Positions 1 through 9,462 are shown, counted from the stretch's first letter. The stretch: 64,000 nt of DNA from Mycolicibacterium peregrinum (GCF_002102345.1 NZ_LQPP01000018.1:124001-188000); one strand, 5' to 3'. Notes: a model not told the origin generated them from the letters alone. Numbers and translations: made by a program.

Positions 1-1979
1 GCGAATTGCTGGCCAGGGTGAGCTCGGCCTCCGACGGCGCGGAGCCCGGCAGCTGGGCGTCGCTGATGGACGCGGCGACCTCGGCCGCCTCGACGATTTT
101 CGGCGGGCAGCCGCGGCTGCGGATGCCCGCCCGCATCGAACGGGTCCAGGTGTTCGCCGCTCCGCCGGCCATCGCGATGCTGTCGGTCCGACGCCGGGCC
201 GGGACCACCACCACCGATGTGGTGATCGCAGACGAATCCGGGTCGGTTCTGCTGTCCATCGGCGGGATGACCTTCGAGGAACTGGAGAATCCGGGGCGCG
301 AGATGTCGGCTGCGGACACGCGCCGAATCGTGCACCGGATGGCCTGGCATCCGGTATCGGCCCGTGACGAGAGGGCGCCCAGCGGGGTGGTGTTGGTCGG
401 CGGCGACGTCGACCGGCTGGAAGCCGCGGTCGACGACCTGACCGGTGCCCGAGTGCCCTACCGTGCGGTTGAAGATCCCTCGGAGCTGGAGTCGATCGTC
501 GAATTCGGCTCGCTGCCGGAAGAACTCGGCGACTCCGCGGTGGTGCTGGTGTTGCCCCGCGACGAGGACTCGCCCGAGGGTGCCGTCGAACTGGTGACCA
601 GGACACTCATGTTGGAGCAGCAACTCGGCCTGTCCGCCCCACTGTGGGCGCTGACCGTCGGCGTACACGAGGGCGACAACGTGACCCACGCGCCACTATG
701 GGGACTGGGCCGGGTCGCCGCCGCCGAGCATCCGCAGCTGTGGGGCGGCGTGCTGGATGTGGCCGACGGCCACCTGCCGCTGACGGCGCTGGGATCGCTT
801 GCCGGACACGGCGTCCTGGTGGTCCGCGACGGGGTGGCCCAGGCCGCCCGCCTCGCGGCGTCGAGTTCGGCCGTCGCCACGCAGGCCAACCCGATGCAGT
901 GCACCCCGGGAGGCACCTACCTGATCACCGGTGGCACGGGTGTGCTCGGCCTGCGGATGGCCCAGCGGCTCGCCGACCTCGGTGCCCGCCGCCTCGTGCT
1001 GCTGTCGCGGTCGGGCCTGGGGGAGCGCTCGACCTGGGTGGGCAACGAGCAGTCTGCCGCCGTCCGTGCGGTCACCGCACTGGAGGAGCGCGGCGTGTCG
1101 GTCACCGTCGCCGCTCTCGATATCGGCGCACCCGGCTCGGCCGATGCCCTGCGAGACCTGCTGCGTCCGCTGCCGCCGGTACGCGGGGTCATCCATGCCG
1201 CGGGTGTGGAAGCTGGTGCGCTGCTGATGAATACGACCTCCGACGAGTTCGCCATGGCCATGCATCCCAAGGTGCACGGCACCCTGGTCCTGCACGAGGT
1301 TTTCCCACCGGAACAGCTTGACTGGATGGTGCTGTTCTCCTCATGCGGTTACCTGGCCGGCTTCCCCGGCCAGGGCGCCTACGGCTGCGCCAACTCGTTC
1401 CTCGACGGGATGGCCCGGCACCGGCGTGGACTCGGGGACCGCACCACCGCGGTTGCCTGGACCGCGTGGCGCGGGCTGGGCATGGGCTCGGCCTCGGAAT
1501 TCGTGGCCACCCAACTCGATGCGCTCGGCATGGGAATGGTCGGTGCCGACGATGCGATCCGTACCCTCGATCTGGCGATGCGTGAAGACACCGCGAACGT
1601 CGTGGTGCTTCCGGTCCTACCCGCTGCCGCCGCGGTACCGATCCTGGTCGACGTGGCGCCTGAGGAGGAACCCGACGACGATTCGTCGCCGTCCACCGCG
1701 GGGGAGTACGACCCCGAACAGCTCGCCGCCCACGTATTGACGGCGGTGGCAGGCCAATTGGGGTTGCCGGAGTCCGACGTGAACGTCGACCTGCCGTTGG
1801 TGGAGCTCGGCGTCGACTCGATCATGACGGTGCGGCTGCGCCGCCAGCTGGAGAAGCAGACCGGGCTGTCGCTACCACCGACCCTGCTGTGGGAGCACCC
1901 CACCGCAGCGGCAGTCACCGCCAGGATCATCGAGCTGATGGCCCCCGCGGTGGAATGCGAAGTGCGGGCCGGGGGCTAG
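1..1979 (+). CDS. 6-methylsalicylic acid synthase-type iterative PKS (3' part)
   Basis: This is the C-terminal ~658 residues of a large type I polyketide synthase; the 5' part lies outside the window. In order it shows the end of a dehydratase/thioester-hydrolase-like fold (residues ~1-100), a ketoreductase (glycine motif TGGTGVLGLRMAQRLADLG at ~305; SSCGYLAGFPGQGAYGCAN around ~455) and an acyl carrier protein with phosphopantetheine serine in LGVDSIMTVRL (~605). The KR-to-ACP segment with WTAWRGLGMG and the ACP end LPPTLLWEHPTAAAVT are, in my knowledge, hallmarks of MSAS-type synthases, which make 6-methylsalicylate from one acetyl and three malonyl units. No thioesterase follows the ACP, as in MSAS. 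It is convergent with the next gene and overlaps its 3' end by 53 bases. Class assignment is confident; the link to mycobactin is inference from location. Confidence 0.8.
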   Translation, partial: ELLARVSSASDGAEPGSWASLMDAATSAASTIFGGQPRLRMPARIERVQVFAAPPAIAMLSVRRRAGTTTTDVVIADESGSVLLSIGGMTFEELENPGREMSAADTRRIVHRMAWHPVSARDERAPSGVVLVGGDVDRLEAAVDDLTGARVPYRAVEDPSELESIVEFGSLPEELGDSAVVLVLPRDEDSPEGAVELVTRTLMLEQQLGLSAPLWALTVGVHEGDNVTHAPLWGLGRVAAAEHPQLWGGVLDVADGHLPLTALGSLAGHGVLVVRDGVAQAARLAASSSAVATQANPMQCTPGGTYLITGGTGVLGLRMAQRLADLGARRLVLLSRSGLGERSTWVGNEQSAAVRAVTALEERGVSVTVAALDIGAPGSADALRDLLRPLPPVRGVIHAAGVEAGALLMNTTSDEFAMAMHPKVHGTLVLHEVFPPEQLDWMVLFSSCGYLAGFPGQGAYGCANSFLDGMARHRRGLGDRTTAVAWTAWRGLGMGSASEFVATQLDALGMGMVGADDAIRTLDLAMREDTANVVVLPVLPAAAAVPILVDVAPEEEPDDDSSPSTAGEYDPEQLAAHVLTAVAGQLGLPESDVNVDLPLVELGVDSIMTVRLRRQLEKQTGLSLPPTLLWEHPTAAAVTARIIELMAPAVECEVRAGG

Positions 1980-2664
1980 TCGCAGACGTCTCGGCCGGTG
2001 GAATCGGCTGGTCGTCATGTCGTGGGCCGAAGAATCCGAAGCTCTCAATCATCTGCTCGGAGGGTTCAGGTGTCCATTCCCACGCGGCGATCTGGCGCCG
2101 GGAGCGGCGGCTGAAGGACGCCCGAAGCAATTCGTAGCCGTGGGTGTGCAACCGGGTGGCCGGCTGCCCCGAACCGCAACTCCATTGCCGCCCCCGCTCG
2201 TCGTGAATCAGCACCGTAGTGGAGTGCCGGAGGCGTCTTCCGAGATAGAGCATCATCACCTCGAGGAACGGCTGCCAATGTTCACGGTCCACCTGAGGAA
2301 GCCCCAGCGCTTCACGCAGATCCGCCTCGTGACAGATCGCATCCGCGGCCAGGTTGGGGCCCAAGATCTGGTCGTCGCTCAGGCAGGCGTCAGCTGCCGG
2401 GCCCATCCGATCCCATTCGGCAACAAGTTCGTCAATCGGATTGTGCCGGCGTTCCTCGACGTGGCGCGCCGTCCATTGATCGCTCGTCACCCCGTCCAAC
2501 CGTCCACTGGCCGCGTCGGCGGCACCTCCGACCAGATGCGCCAACAACTCGTGCACCGTCCAGCGTGGGGTGGCCGGTACCAGCATCAGACGCTGTTCGT
2601 CGGTCAACGAGGTGGCCAGCGCACTCACCCGGCCGCGGACCGCGCGGTAAGCCTGCTCAAGCAT
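1927..2664 (-). CDS. maleylpyruvate isomerase N-terminal (DinB-like, mycothiol-type) family protein
   Basis: A 245-residue protein whose first ~180 residues resemble the actinobacterial mycothiol-dependent maleylpyruvate isomerase N-terminal (DinB-like four-helix) family. Visible signs are the N-terminal helix with W-T-V-H-E-L-L-A-H-L and the conserved histidine/aspartate pattern, including ICHEADLREALG near residue 112, which supplies likely metal ligands. Its start overlaps the end of the upstream FAD oxidoreductase by 8 bases, so the two are probably co-transcribed. The substrate cannot be told from sequence. The last ~25 residues are proline/serine/arginine rich and lie over the 3' end of the PKS on the other strand; that tail may not be functionally important. 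Confidence 0.7.
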   Translation of the reverse strand: MLEQAYRAVRGRVSALATSLTDEQRLMLVPATPRWTVHELLAHLVGGAADAASGRLDGVTSDQWTARHVEERRHNPIDELVAEWDRMGPAADACLSDDQILGPNLAADAICHEADLREALGLPQVDREHWQPFLEVMMLYLGRRLRHSTTVLIHDERGRQWSCGSGQPATRLHTHGYELLRASFSRRSRRQIAAWEWTPEPSEQMIESFGFFGPRHDDQPIPPAETSATSPRPALRIPPRGPSAR

Positions 2665-4057
2665 TGTCGGCGTCCTGTCTGATCGGTGAGCCCTTCGTAG
2701 GGCGGGCCGGCAGCTTCCGGCGCGGATGGCGGAGGTTGGACAGCAGGATCCGCACGAACAGGGCCGGGTCCTGAAGGCGCGTAGGTGGATCGATCATGCC
2801 GCGGACACGAAAAATCCGTTCGGCCACGACGATGTCGTTGGTCGCGGCTTTCAACGCTGCGTGCTGGGCCCAGCTGCGCAACCGTTTCGCAATGGTCCGC
2901 TTTCCGCTCGTGGACGTCGCGAGATCGTTCGCCCGGTTCTCCGACCACACCGGCTCGATGAGTTCGGCGGCCAGCCGGTAGAACCGGTCAGGCAGATCGG
3001 CACGGCCGGCGAGCAGGCAGTCCCGGAGCGCCAGCGCCTGCAGAGCGGCCATCGTCATGCCTTGTCCATACAGCGGATTGAGGTGGCACAGCGCGTCACC
3101 GACTACCACCAGGCCGTCGGGCAGGCGTGACATCTGGTCATAGCGTCGCCAGGTGGCGGCAGTGCTGCGGGAAATAGAGACCTGCCCGACGGGTGTCGCG
3201 TCGCATAGCCCTGCCATGATCGTCTCGGGCAGCATCTGCTCGGCCGCGTCCAGCATCGCGGTGAAATCGGTTGCGGGGGTGCCGTACCCGTCCGGGCAAG
3301 TGGTCGCCAGCATCCAGGTGTCGTGTTCGTAGGCCACCAGTAACAATCCGGGTGACCTGCTGCCTCTGTTGACGAAAGCCATCCGCTCGGCGATCCGGCC
3401 GGGCGGGACGTGGATCAACTGGCTGGAGTAGCCGCCGACCGAAGGCACGTGCATTTCGGGTACGGAACCGAATCCGCGACTCTCCAGGAAACGCGCGGTA
3501 CGCGCGGCACGCCCCGTCGCGTCGATCACCACATTCGCAGCTAGTGAGGTGGCGATGCCGTTGCTGTGGTTGATGATTCGTGCACCGGCGACGGTGTCGT
3601 CCGTGAGCACTGGTTCGACCACCTCGTGGTTGTCGAGGAGGGTGACATTGTCCAGCGCGGCAACGCGTCGGCGAATGTGAAACTCCATGAAGGGGCGGCT
3701 GGCCTGGTAGGCGGCCAGTGATCCCGGGTCGCTCAGGCGCCCTGCCGGCCTGACGTCATAGCCCACCGCGTGCACGTAGATCCGCGACAGGTCATCGCCA
3801 TCGTCGACAGCGGCCCCGGCGGCGGCAAGTTCTGCCAAGAGCTCGGGGAAGAGCTCCTCGAGTATCTGGGTGCCGCGACTGAGGAAGTTGTGTAGATGGC
3901 GCCCCTGTGGCACGCCCTTGCGCGGTTCTGGGTGATCAGGCAGCGTGTCCCGCTCGATCAGAGTCACCGACCCGTAGAACTCTGCCAGCGCCCGAGCGGT
4001 CAACAGGCCGGCGATGCCTGCCCCCAGAACCACGGCATGTGAACGCGATTCGGCCAT
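2657..4057 (-). CDS. FAD-dependent oxidoreductase / monooxygenase
   Basis: A 466-residue flavoprotein. The N-terminus carries a Rossmann dinucleotide motif (VVLGAGIAGLLTARAL, ~9-25) ending in an acidic residue (LIERD). A second FAD-binding motif is at about residue 335 (GLVVVGDALCHLNPLYGQGM), the pattern of group A flavin monooxygenases and of the geranylgeranyl-reductase/halogenase-like superfamily. The R-K-G-V-P-Q-G-R-H segment (~47) is typical of this actinobacterial subfamily. It lies 133 bases downstream of mbtA on the same strand and is translationally coupled to the isomerase-family gene. Position between a PKS and mbtA makes a role in tailoring an aromatic acid or siderophore conceivable, but nothing in the sequence proves it. 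Confidence 0.75.
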   Translation of the reverse strand: MAESRSHAVVLGAGIAGLLTARALAEFYGSVTLIERDTLPDHPEPRKGVPQGRHLHNFLSRGTQILEELFPELLAELAAAGAAVDDGDDLSRIYVHAVGYDVRPAGRLSDPGSLAAYQASRPFMEFHIRRRVAALDNVTLLDNHEVVEPVLTDDTVAGARIINHSNGIATSLAANVVIDATGRAARTARFLESRGFGSVPEMHVPSVGGYSSQLIHVPPGRIAERMAFVNRGSRSPGLLLVAYEHDTWMLATTCPDGYGTPATDFTAMLDAAEQMLPETIMAGLCDATPVGQVSISRSTAATWRRYDQMSRLPDGLVVVGDALCHLNPLYGQGMTMAALQALALRDCLLAGRADLPDRFYRLAAELIEPVWSENRANDLATSTSGKRTIAKRLRSWAQHAALKAATNDIVVAERIFRVRGMIDPPTRLQDPALFVRILLSNLRHPRRKLPARPTKGSPIRQDADNA

Positions 4058-4190
4058 AACGGTCCCCTCCGTTCCGAGCGCAGATGCGACATCGGCCCCC
4101 TGGTACGAGAACCGAGCCTACCTCAACTCTAAGAAAAGTAAGGGAAAATTATGAAAACAATAAGATCACTGTGTCGAGTGCGGCGGGCCC

Positions 4191-5840
4191 TCACTCGGTG
4201 ATCGCGGCGATGAGTTTCTTCTTGTCGACCTTGCCGACGGCGGTGGTGGGCAGGGTCGGCATGGCGACCAGTACATCGGGCCGGGCATGGGCGGATGCGC
4301 CACGCTCGTCGAGGAACTCGTTGAGCTGAACCAGGTTGATCGGTGCGCCCTTGAAAACCACGGCGGCACAGATCTTCTCGCCCAGGTAGTCGTCGGGCAA
4401 GGCCACTGCCGCTGCCGCGTACACCGCGGGGTGGGTCAGCAGGTGATCCTCGAGATCGGTGGCCGACACCGTCTCGCCGCCGCGGTGGATCACGTCCTTG
4501 ATCCGGCCGGTCACCTCGACGTAGCCGGCCCGCGGGCCGTCGGTGAAGATCCGGACGCGATCCCCGGTGCGGTAGAAGCCGTCGGGGCTGAAGGACCGGG
4601 CATTCGCCTCGTCGGCGCGGTAGTAACCGTTGAGTGTGTACGGCCCGCGCACCAGCAACTCGCCCTCCTGGCCGGGGGCCACCTCCCGGCCGTCCTCGTC
4701 GACGACCCGCATCTCGTCGTGCGGCGACATCGGGCGGCCCTGGGTGTTCTCGACCACGTCCGCCGGATCGCCGGGCCGGGTGAAATTCAGCATGCCTTCG
4801 GCCATTCCGAAGATCTGCTGCAGTCCCGGGCTCAGGCCTTCGTGGATGAAACGGGCTTCTTCGGGGGACATCCGCGAGCCACCCACCTGGACCACGCGTA
4901 ACGAGGTGGGCAGCACGGGTTCCCAGTCGCAGGCCTGAGTCCACAGCTTCGCCAGGGCGTTGACGAGGCCGGTCACCGTGACACCGTGGGTGTTGATCAG
5001 GGCGAAGGCCGATTCGGGGCTCGGGTCGTCGGTGTAGACCGTCGTCGCCCCGACCGTCATCGAGCCCAGCAGGCCCGGGCACGCGAACGGGAAGTTGTGG
5101 CCGGCGGGCAAGACCGCCAGATAGACGTCGTCATGGACCATCTCGCAGGCCTTGGCGCAGGCGCCGGCGTTGTAGAGATAGTCGTCATGGGTGCGGGGGA
5201 TGAGCTTCGGCAGCCCGGTGGTACCGCCGGACACCAGCAGGACCGCGGGGCCACTGGTGTCGACGGTGATGCTCGGTGGTCCTGGGGCGTCGAAATCCTT
5301 GAGGGCGGACCAGGATTGGAAGGAGCCAGGGTCCCCGTCGACGAGGACGTGACGCAGCCGGGGGTGTTCGGATACGAGTTGGGTGGCCAGCTCGCGGTAG
5401 TCGAATCCGGCGATGACGTCTGGGATCACGAGTCCGACGGCGCCGCTGACATCGGCGAAGTGGCCCAGCTCGGCCGACCGGTGTCCGGGCAGGCACAGCA
5501 CCGGGACGGTCCCGGCGCGAAGCAAACCGAAAGCGGCGACCGCGAATTCGCGAGAGTTCGGCAGCTGCACCAGGATGCGGTCGCCCGCCTTGATGCCCCG
5601 GGCCGCGAGCGCGGCACCGACACGGTCGGCGAGAGCGTCCAATTCGGCAAAGGTATAGGTACCCGAGGCGTCGACCACGGCCGGCTTGTCTGGCCAGCGC
5701 TGGGCGGCCTCGCGCAGGATGCTGTCGAGTGCTTTGCCCTGCCAGTAGCCCGCCTGGCGATACACCTCGGCACGCTCCTCGGGGAATCTAGTGAATCCGT
5801 TTGCCAGTTCGTCCTGTTCACGGTCAAAACCGGTGGTCAT
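4191..5840 (-). CDS. mbtA: MbtA: salicyl (aryl-acid)-AMP ligase
   Basis: Aryl-acid adenylating enzyme of mycobactin assembly, 549 residues. It activates salicylate, or possibly 6-methylsalicylate here, as the acyl-AMP and loads it on the aryl carrier domain of MbtB. The core A3 motif SGGTTGLPKLIPRTHDDY is at about residues 197-215, the A5 region around IFGMAEGMLNFTRPGD, the A7/A8 region around YRTGDRVRI...GYVEVTGRIKDVIHRGGE, and the catalytic A10 lysine near the C-terminus (TAVGKVDKKKL). An ATG at 5838-5840 gives the usual family length; the frame stays open further upstream, but that part is antisense to mbtB. It is transcribed divergently from mbtB over tandem IdeR boxes, so repression by iron-loaded IdeR is expected. 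Confidence 0.95.
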   Translation of the reverse strand: MTTGFDREQDELANGFTRFPEERAEVYRQAGYWQGKALDSILREAAQRWPDKPAVVDASGTYTFAELDALADRVGAALAARGIKAGDRILVQLPNSREFAVAAFGLLRAGTVPVLCLPGHRSAELGHFADVSGAVGLVIPDVIAGFDYRELATQLVSEHPRLRHVLVDGDPGSFQSWSALKDFDAPGPPSITVDTSGPAVLLVSGGTTGLPKLIPRTHDDYLYNAGACAKACEMVHDDVYLAVLPAGHNFPFACPGLLGSMTVGATTVYTDDPSPESAFALINTHGVTVTGLVNALAKLWTQACDWEPVLPTSLRVVQVGGSRMSPEEARFIHEGLSPGLQQIFGMAEGMLNFTRPGDPADVVENTQGRPMSPHDEMRVVDEDGREVAPGQEGELLVRGPYTLNGYYRADEANARSFSPDGFYRTGDRVRIFTDGPRAGYVEVTGRIKDVIHRGGETVSATDLEDHLLTHPAVYAAAAVALPDDYLGEKICAAVVFKGAPINLVQLNEFLDERGASAHARPDVLVAMPTLPTTAVGKVDKKKLIAAITE

Positions 5841-5884
5841 GGGTGTTCTGGCTCCCGTCGGGTGAGTGTGTCGGCAGATCGAAT

Positions 5885-5923
5885 ATAGGGTAACCTCCAC
5901 TAAGTTAGGGCAGCCTTTACTAA
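5885..5923. promoter_or_regulatory. tandem IdeR iron boxes, mbtA/mbtB divergent promoter
   Basis: Two 19-bp sites at 5885-5903 and 5905-5923, one base apart, resemble the IdeR consensus TTAGGTTAGGCTAACCTAA. By direct count they match about 12 and 13 of 19 positions. They lie 45 bases from the mbtA start codon and just upstream of the mbtB ribosome binding site. Tandem boxes at this position are what is known for iron-repressed mbt promoters in mycobacteria. Confidence 0.8.
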
Positions 5924-5943
5924 TTGTTCGGAGGATGGTGAGC

Positions 5944-8900
5944 GTGGTGGCGACGAGTTCCCAGACGGTCCGCGACGAGGTCGCCGAACTCCTGGGGGTC
6001 AGCCCCGACGCCGTCGATCCCGACGCCGACCTGATCGCCTCCGGGCTCGATTCGATCCGGATGATGTCGTTGTCCGGCCGCTGGCGTAAGCAGGGCATCA
6101 ACGTCGGATTCGCGGCCCTGGCAGCCAATCCCACCGTCGCCGCCTGGATCGAACTGGTCGCCGAGCACGCTCCTGATGCCCCCGCTGAAGCGTCCGTCCC
6201 GGACATCGCCGATGCCGAGGGCGACACCTTCCCGCTCGCCCCGATCCAGCACGCTTTCTGGGTGGGCCGCAACCAGGACCAGCAACTGGGTGGTGTCGGC
6301 GCGCATCTGTACGTCGAGTTCGACGGAGCCGGAGTCGATCCGCAGCGACTTCGGGTCGCCGCGGAGAAACTGGCCGCGCGCCACCCGATGCTGCGGGTCG
6401 AGATCCTGCCCGACGGTACCCAGCGGATCGGCGACCGCCCGCTGCCGGTCACCGTCTACGAACTGCAGGACCTGGATGAGGCCGCAGCGCAAGCACAATT
6501 GGAGCTCATCAGGGAATCCAAGTCCCACCAGATGCTGCACGACGAGGTGCTCCAACTCAGCCTGTCGCTGCTGCCAGGTGGGCGTACCCGGCTGCACGTG
6601 GACATGGACATGCAGGCCGCCGACGCGGTGAGCTATCGCAACTTCATGGCGGATCTCGCCGCGTTCTATCGCGGCGCCGACCTGCCGGAGTTGGGCTATA
6701 CCTACCGCGAGTACCGGGCCCGGCTGACCGCCACGACGCCGCCGCCCCCGGAGCCGGACCGGCAGTGGTGGGCCGATCGGGTGCCGGATCTGCCGGATCC
6801 GCCTGCGCTGCCACTGGTTCCGCTGTCCGATCAGCGCAACCCGCACCGCAGCATCCGGCTCTGGGAAACCCTCGACGTGCCGACCCGCGACGCATTGTTC
6901 GCGGCGGCGCAGCGGCGCGGCATCACCCCGGCGATGGCGGTCGGGGCGTCGTACGCCAACGCGCTGGCACGCTGGTCGACGCAGTCCAGGTTCCTGCTCA
7001 ACCTGCCGATGTTCGGCAGGGAGCCGTACCACCCCGACGTGGACAAGCTGGTCGGTGACTTCACGTCCTCGCTGTTGCTCGACATCGACCTGACCGGGGC
7101 CGATACCGCCGCGGCCCGGGCCAGGGTGGTCCAGGAGACACTGCACGCCACCGCCGCGCATTCCTCGGTGTCCGGGCTCGATGTGCTGCGCGACGTGAGC
7201 CGCCACCGCGGCAGCCAGACCCTGGCCACCATCGTCTACACGAGCGCACTCGGACTGGGCGACCTGTTCGCCGGTGACGTCACCGATCACTTCGGGGCGC
7301 CGGTGTGGACCATCTCGCAGGGCCCTCAGGTGCTCATCGATGCTCAGGCGACCCCGCTCGCCGAAGGCCTGATGATCAACTGGGACGTCCGGACCGAGGC
7401 CTTCCGGCCCGGCGTTGCCGAGGCCATGTTCGCCTACCACCTGGCCGAACTACGCCGCCTGGCCGCCGACGATGCCGCCTGGGATGCGGCCGATCCGCCG
7501 GCGGCCTCGGAGTCGCAACGCCGGGTGCGGGCCGAGCTGAACGCGTCGACGTCGACTCCCAGCGGCGACGTGCTGCACTCCGGGTTTCTGGCCAATGCCG
7601 CGGCGACCCCGAACGCGCCCGCGGTGTTCTGCGGCGCCGGGAACCTCAGTTACGGCGAGCTGCACGACAGGGTGCTGGCCGTGGCGGGCGCCCTGCAGTC
7701 CCGCGGGGTGTGCCGCGGCGAGGTGGTCGCGGTGCTGGGCCCCAAGAGCGTCGAACAGGTCGTCGCACTGCTGGCCATCTCGATGGTCGGCGCCGCATAC
7801 CTGCCGGTCGGGGTGGATCAGCCCGCCGATCGGGCCGCGCGCATCCTGCACACCGGTGGGGTGGACTTCGCCCTGGTCTGCGGCTCGGGTCCCGACCATC
7901 CGGACTTGCCGCACCTGACGGTTACCGACGCCGAGATCATCGGTGACCCAGCACATTTCGAGCCGGTGGCGACGACTCCGGACGACTTGGCGTACGTGTT
8001 GTTCACGTCGGGCTCCACCGGTGAGCCCAAGGGCGTCGAGATCACTCACGACGCGGCGATGAACACCATCGAGTTCATCAACGACCACTTCGACATCGGC
8101 CCGACCGACCGGTGCCTGGCGCTGTCGCACCTGGAGTGCGACCTGTCGGTGATCGACGTTTACGGGACGCTGCGTTCGGGCGGCTCGCTGGTGATCGTCG
8201 ACGAGGAGCAGCGCCGCGATCCAGACGTCTGGGTCACGCTGATCGACGAACACCAGGTGACGGTGCTGCACTTCCTGACGGGTTGGCTGGAGATGCTAGT
8301 CGCCGGCGGAGCCGGCGCATCCGACACAGGCGCTGGTCCTTTGTCCTCATTGCGGGTGGTGCCCACCGGTGGCGACTGGGTTCGTCCGGACCTGGTGCGG
8401 GCGCTGCGCGCCGCGGCGCCGCGGGTGCGTTTCGCCGGACTCGGCGGGGCCACCGAGACCGCGACGCACAACACGATCTTCGAAGTCGGATTCGACGACG
8501 ACGCCCTGCCGTCGAACTGGACCTCGGTGCCGTTCGGTGTGCCGCTGACGAACAACTGCTGCCGCGTGGTCGACGCGCGGGGTGCGGACTGCCCCGACTG
8601 GGTCCCGGGCGAGCTGTGGGTCGGTGGGCGCGGTATCGCCCGTGGCTACCGTGGACGTCCCGACCTGACCGCCGAACGGTTCGTCGAGCACGACGGGCTT
8701 CGCTGGTACCGCACCGGGGACCTGGTGCGGTCATGGCCCGACGGCACGCTGGAGTTCGTCGGCCGGGCCGACCACCGGATCAAGGTCAGCGGATTCCGGA
8801 TCGAACTGGGTGAGGTCGAGGGCGCACTGTGCCGCGTTCCTGGGGTGGACGCGGCAGTGGCAGTGCTGGTCCCGGTCGAGGGTGGTCACGATCTGCTGGG

Positions 8901-9462
8901 CGCGGTGGTGCGGACCGATCAGCCGGGTGGTGATGCGGAAGCGGCTGCTTCGGCCATCTCCACGGCGTTGGCCCAACTGGTGCCCGCGCACATGATCCCG
9001 CAGGTGCTGCTGGTGGCCGATGAGATTCCCTATGCCCGCGGCAAGACCGACCGCGCCGCAGCGGTTCGGATGCTCGCCGCACTCGGTGCTCCGGAGAGCC
9101 GGGGTTACCGGGCGCCGTCGGACCCGCTGGAAACGGCCCTCTGCGCGCTCGTCGGCGATGTTCTCGGGCAGTCCGGCGTCGGTGTCGACGACGATTTCTT
9201 CGCCCTCGGCGGGGACTCGGTGCTGGGTACGCAGCTGGTGGCGCGGATCAGGGACTGGCTGGACACGTCGACGGTGATGGTCGCCGACGTCTTCGCCGCC
9301 CGAACCGTGGAGAAGATGGCTGCATTGCTGGTCGGCCGGGAATCCGGCTCGGACCGGCTGCAGCTGGTGTCGGAGTTGTATCTCGAGGTCACGGGCATGG
9401 ACAGCGCCGATGTGGCCTCCGAGTTGGCACGCACATCCCCAGAACCAGCGTTCGGCAACTAA
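5944..9462 (+). CDS. mbtB: MbtB: phenyloxazoline synthase NRPS (ArCP-Cy-A-PCP)
   Basis: Condenses the MbtA-activated aryl acid with serine or threonine and cyclises it to the aryl-oxazoline. Domains in about 1172 residues: aryl carrier (SGLDSIRMMSL, ~33-45), cyclisation domain with the D-x4-D-x2-S signature in DMDMQAADAVS (~218), adenylation domain (A3 YVLFTSGSTGEPKG at ~684; A8 GRADHRIKVSGFRIELGEVE at ~940) and peptidyl carrier (FFALGGDSVLGTQL at ~1085). No thioesterase is fused at the C-terminus, unlike the M. tuberculosis protein as I recall it; a stand-alone thioesterase lies two genes downstream. The start is ambiguous: GGAGG at 5930-5934 best fits GTG 5944 or 5947, but ATG 5935 is also in frame. 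The stop codon lies inside the next pair of iron boxes. Confidence 0.93.
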   Translation: MVATSSQTVRDEVAELLGVSPDAVDPDADLIASGLDSIRMMSLSGRWRKQGINVGFAALAANPTVAAWIELVAEHAPDAPAEASVPDIADAEGDTFPLAPIQHAFWVGRNQDQQLGGVGAHLYVEFDGAGVDPQRLRVAAEKLAARHPMLRVEILPDGTQRIGDRPLPVTVYELQDLDEAAAQAQLELIRESKSHQMLHDEVLQLSLSLLPGGRTRLHVDMDMQAADAVSYRNFMADLAAFYRGADLPELGYTYREYRARLTATTPPPPEPDRQWWADRVPDLPDPPALPLVPLSDQRNPHRSIRLWETLDVPTRDALFAAAQRRGITPAMAVGASYANALARWSTQSRFLLNLPMFGREPYHPDVDKLVGDFTSSLLLDIDLTGADTAAARARVVQETLHATAAHSSVSGLDVLRDVSRHRGSQTLATIVYTSALGLGDLFAGDVTDHFGAPVWTISQGPQVLIDAQATPLAEGLMINWDVRTEAFRPGVAEAMFAYHLAELRRLAADDAAWDAADPPAASESQRRVRAELNASTSTPSGDVLHSGFLANAAATPNAPAVFCGAGNLSYGELHDRVLAVAGALQSRGVCRGEVVAVLGPKSVEQVVALLAISMVGAAYLPVGVDQPADRAARILHTGGVDFALVCGSGPDHPDLPHLTVTDAEIIGDPAHFEPVATTPDDLAYVLFTSGSTGEPKGVEITHDAAMNTIEFINDHFDIGPTDRCLALSHLECDLSVIDVYGTLRSGGSLVIVDEEQRRDPDVWVTLIDEHQVTVLHFLTGWLEMLVAGGAGASDTGAGPLSSLRVVPTGGDWVRPDLVRALRAAAPRVRFAGLGGATETATHNTIFEVGFDDDALPSNWTSVPFGVPLTNNCCRVVDARGADCPDWVPGELWVGGRGIARGYRGRPDLTAERFVEHDGLRWYRTGDLVRSWPDGTLEFVGRADHRIKVSGFRIELGEVEGALCRVPGVDAAVAVLVPVEGGHDLLGAVVRTDQPGGDAEAAASAISTALAQLVPAHMIPQVLLVADEIPYARGKTDRAAAVRMLAALGAPESRGYRAPSDPLETALCALVGDVLGQSGVGVDDDFFALGGDSVLGTQLVARIRDWLDTSTVMVADVFAARTVEKMAALLVGRESGSDRLQLVSELYLEVTGMDSADVASELARTSPEPAFGN

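Noticed and set aside
4108..4126. Possible IdeR box upstream of the FAD oxidoreductase (minus strand)
   Set aside because: Only about 10 of 19 positions match the consensus; the GTAGGCT half is good but the other half is not. Not strong enough to list as a site.
5841..6452. N-terminal extension of mbtA in an open frame
   Set aside because: It is antisense to the mbtB carrier and cyclisation domains, crosses the iron boxes, and would make MbtA far longer than the family; the ATG at 5840 is preferred.
5920..7440. 506-codon open frame antisense to mbtB
   Set aside because: Composition is Gly/Arg/His/Gln-rich with no domain; typical of a GC-rich shadow frame of a real gene.
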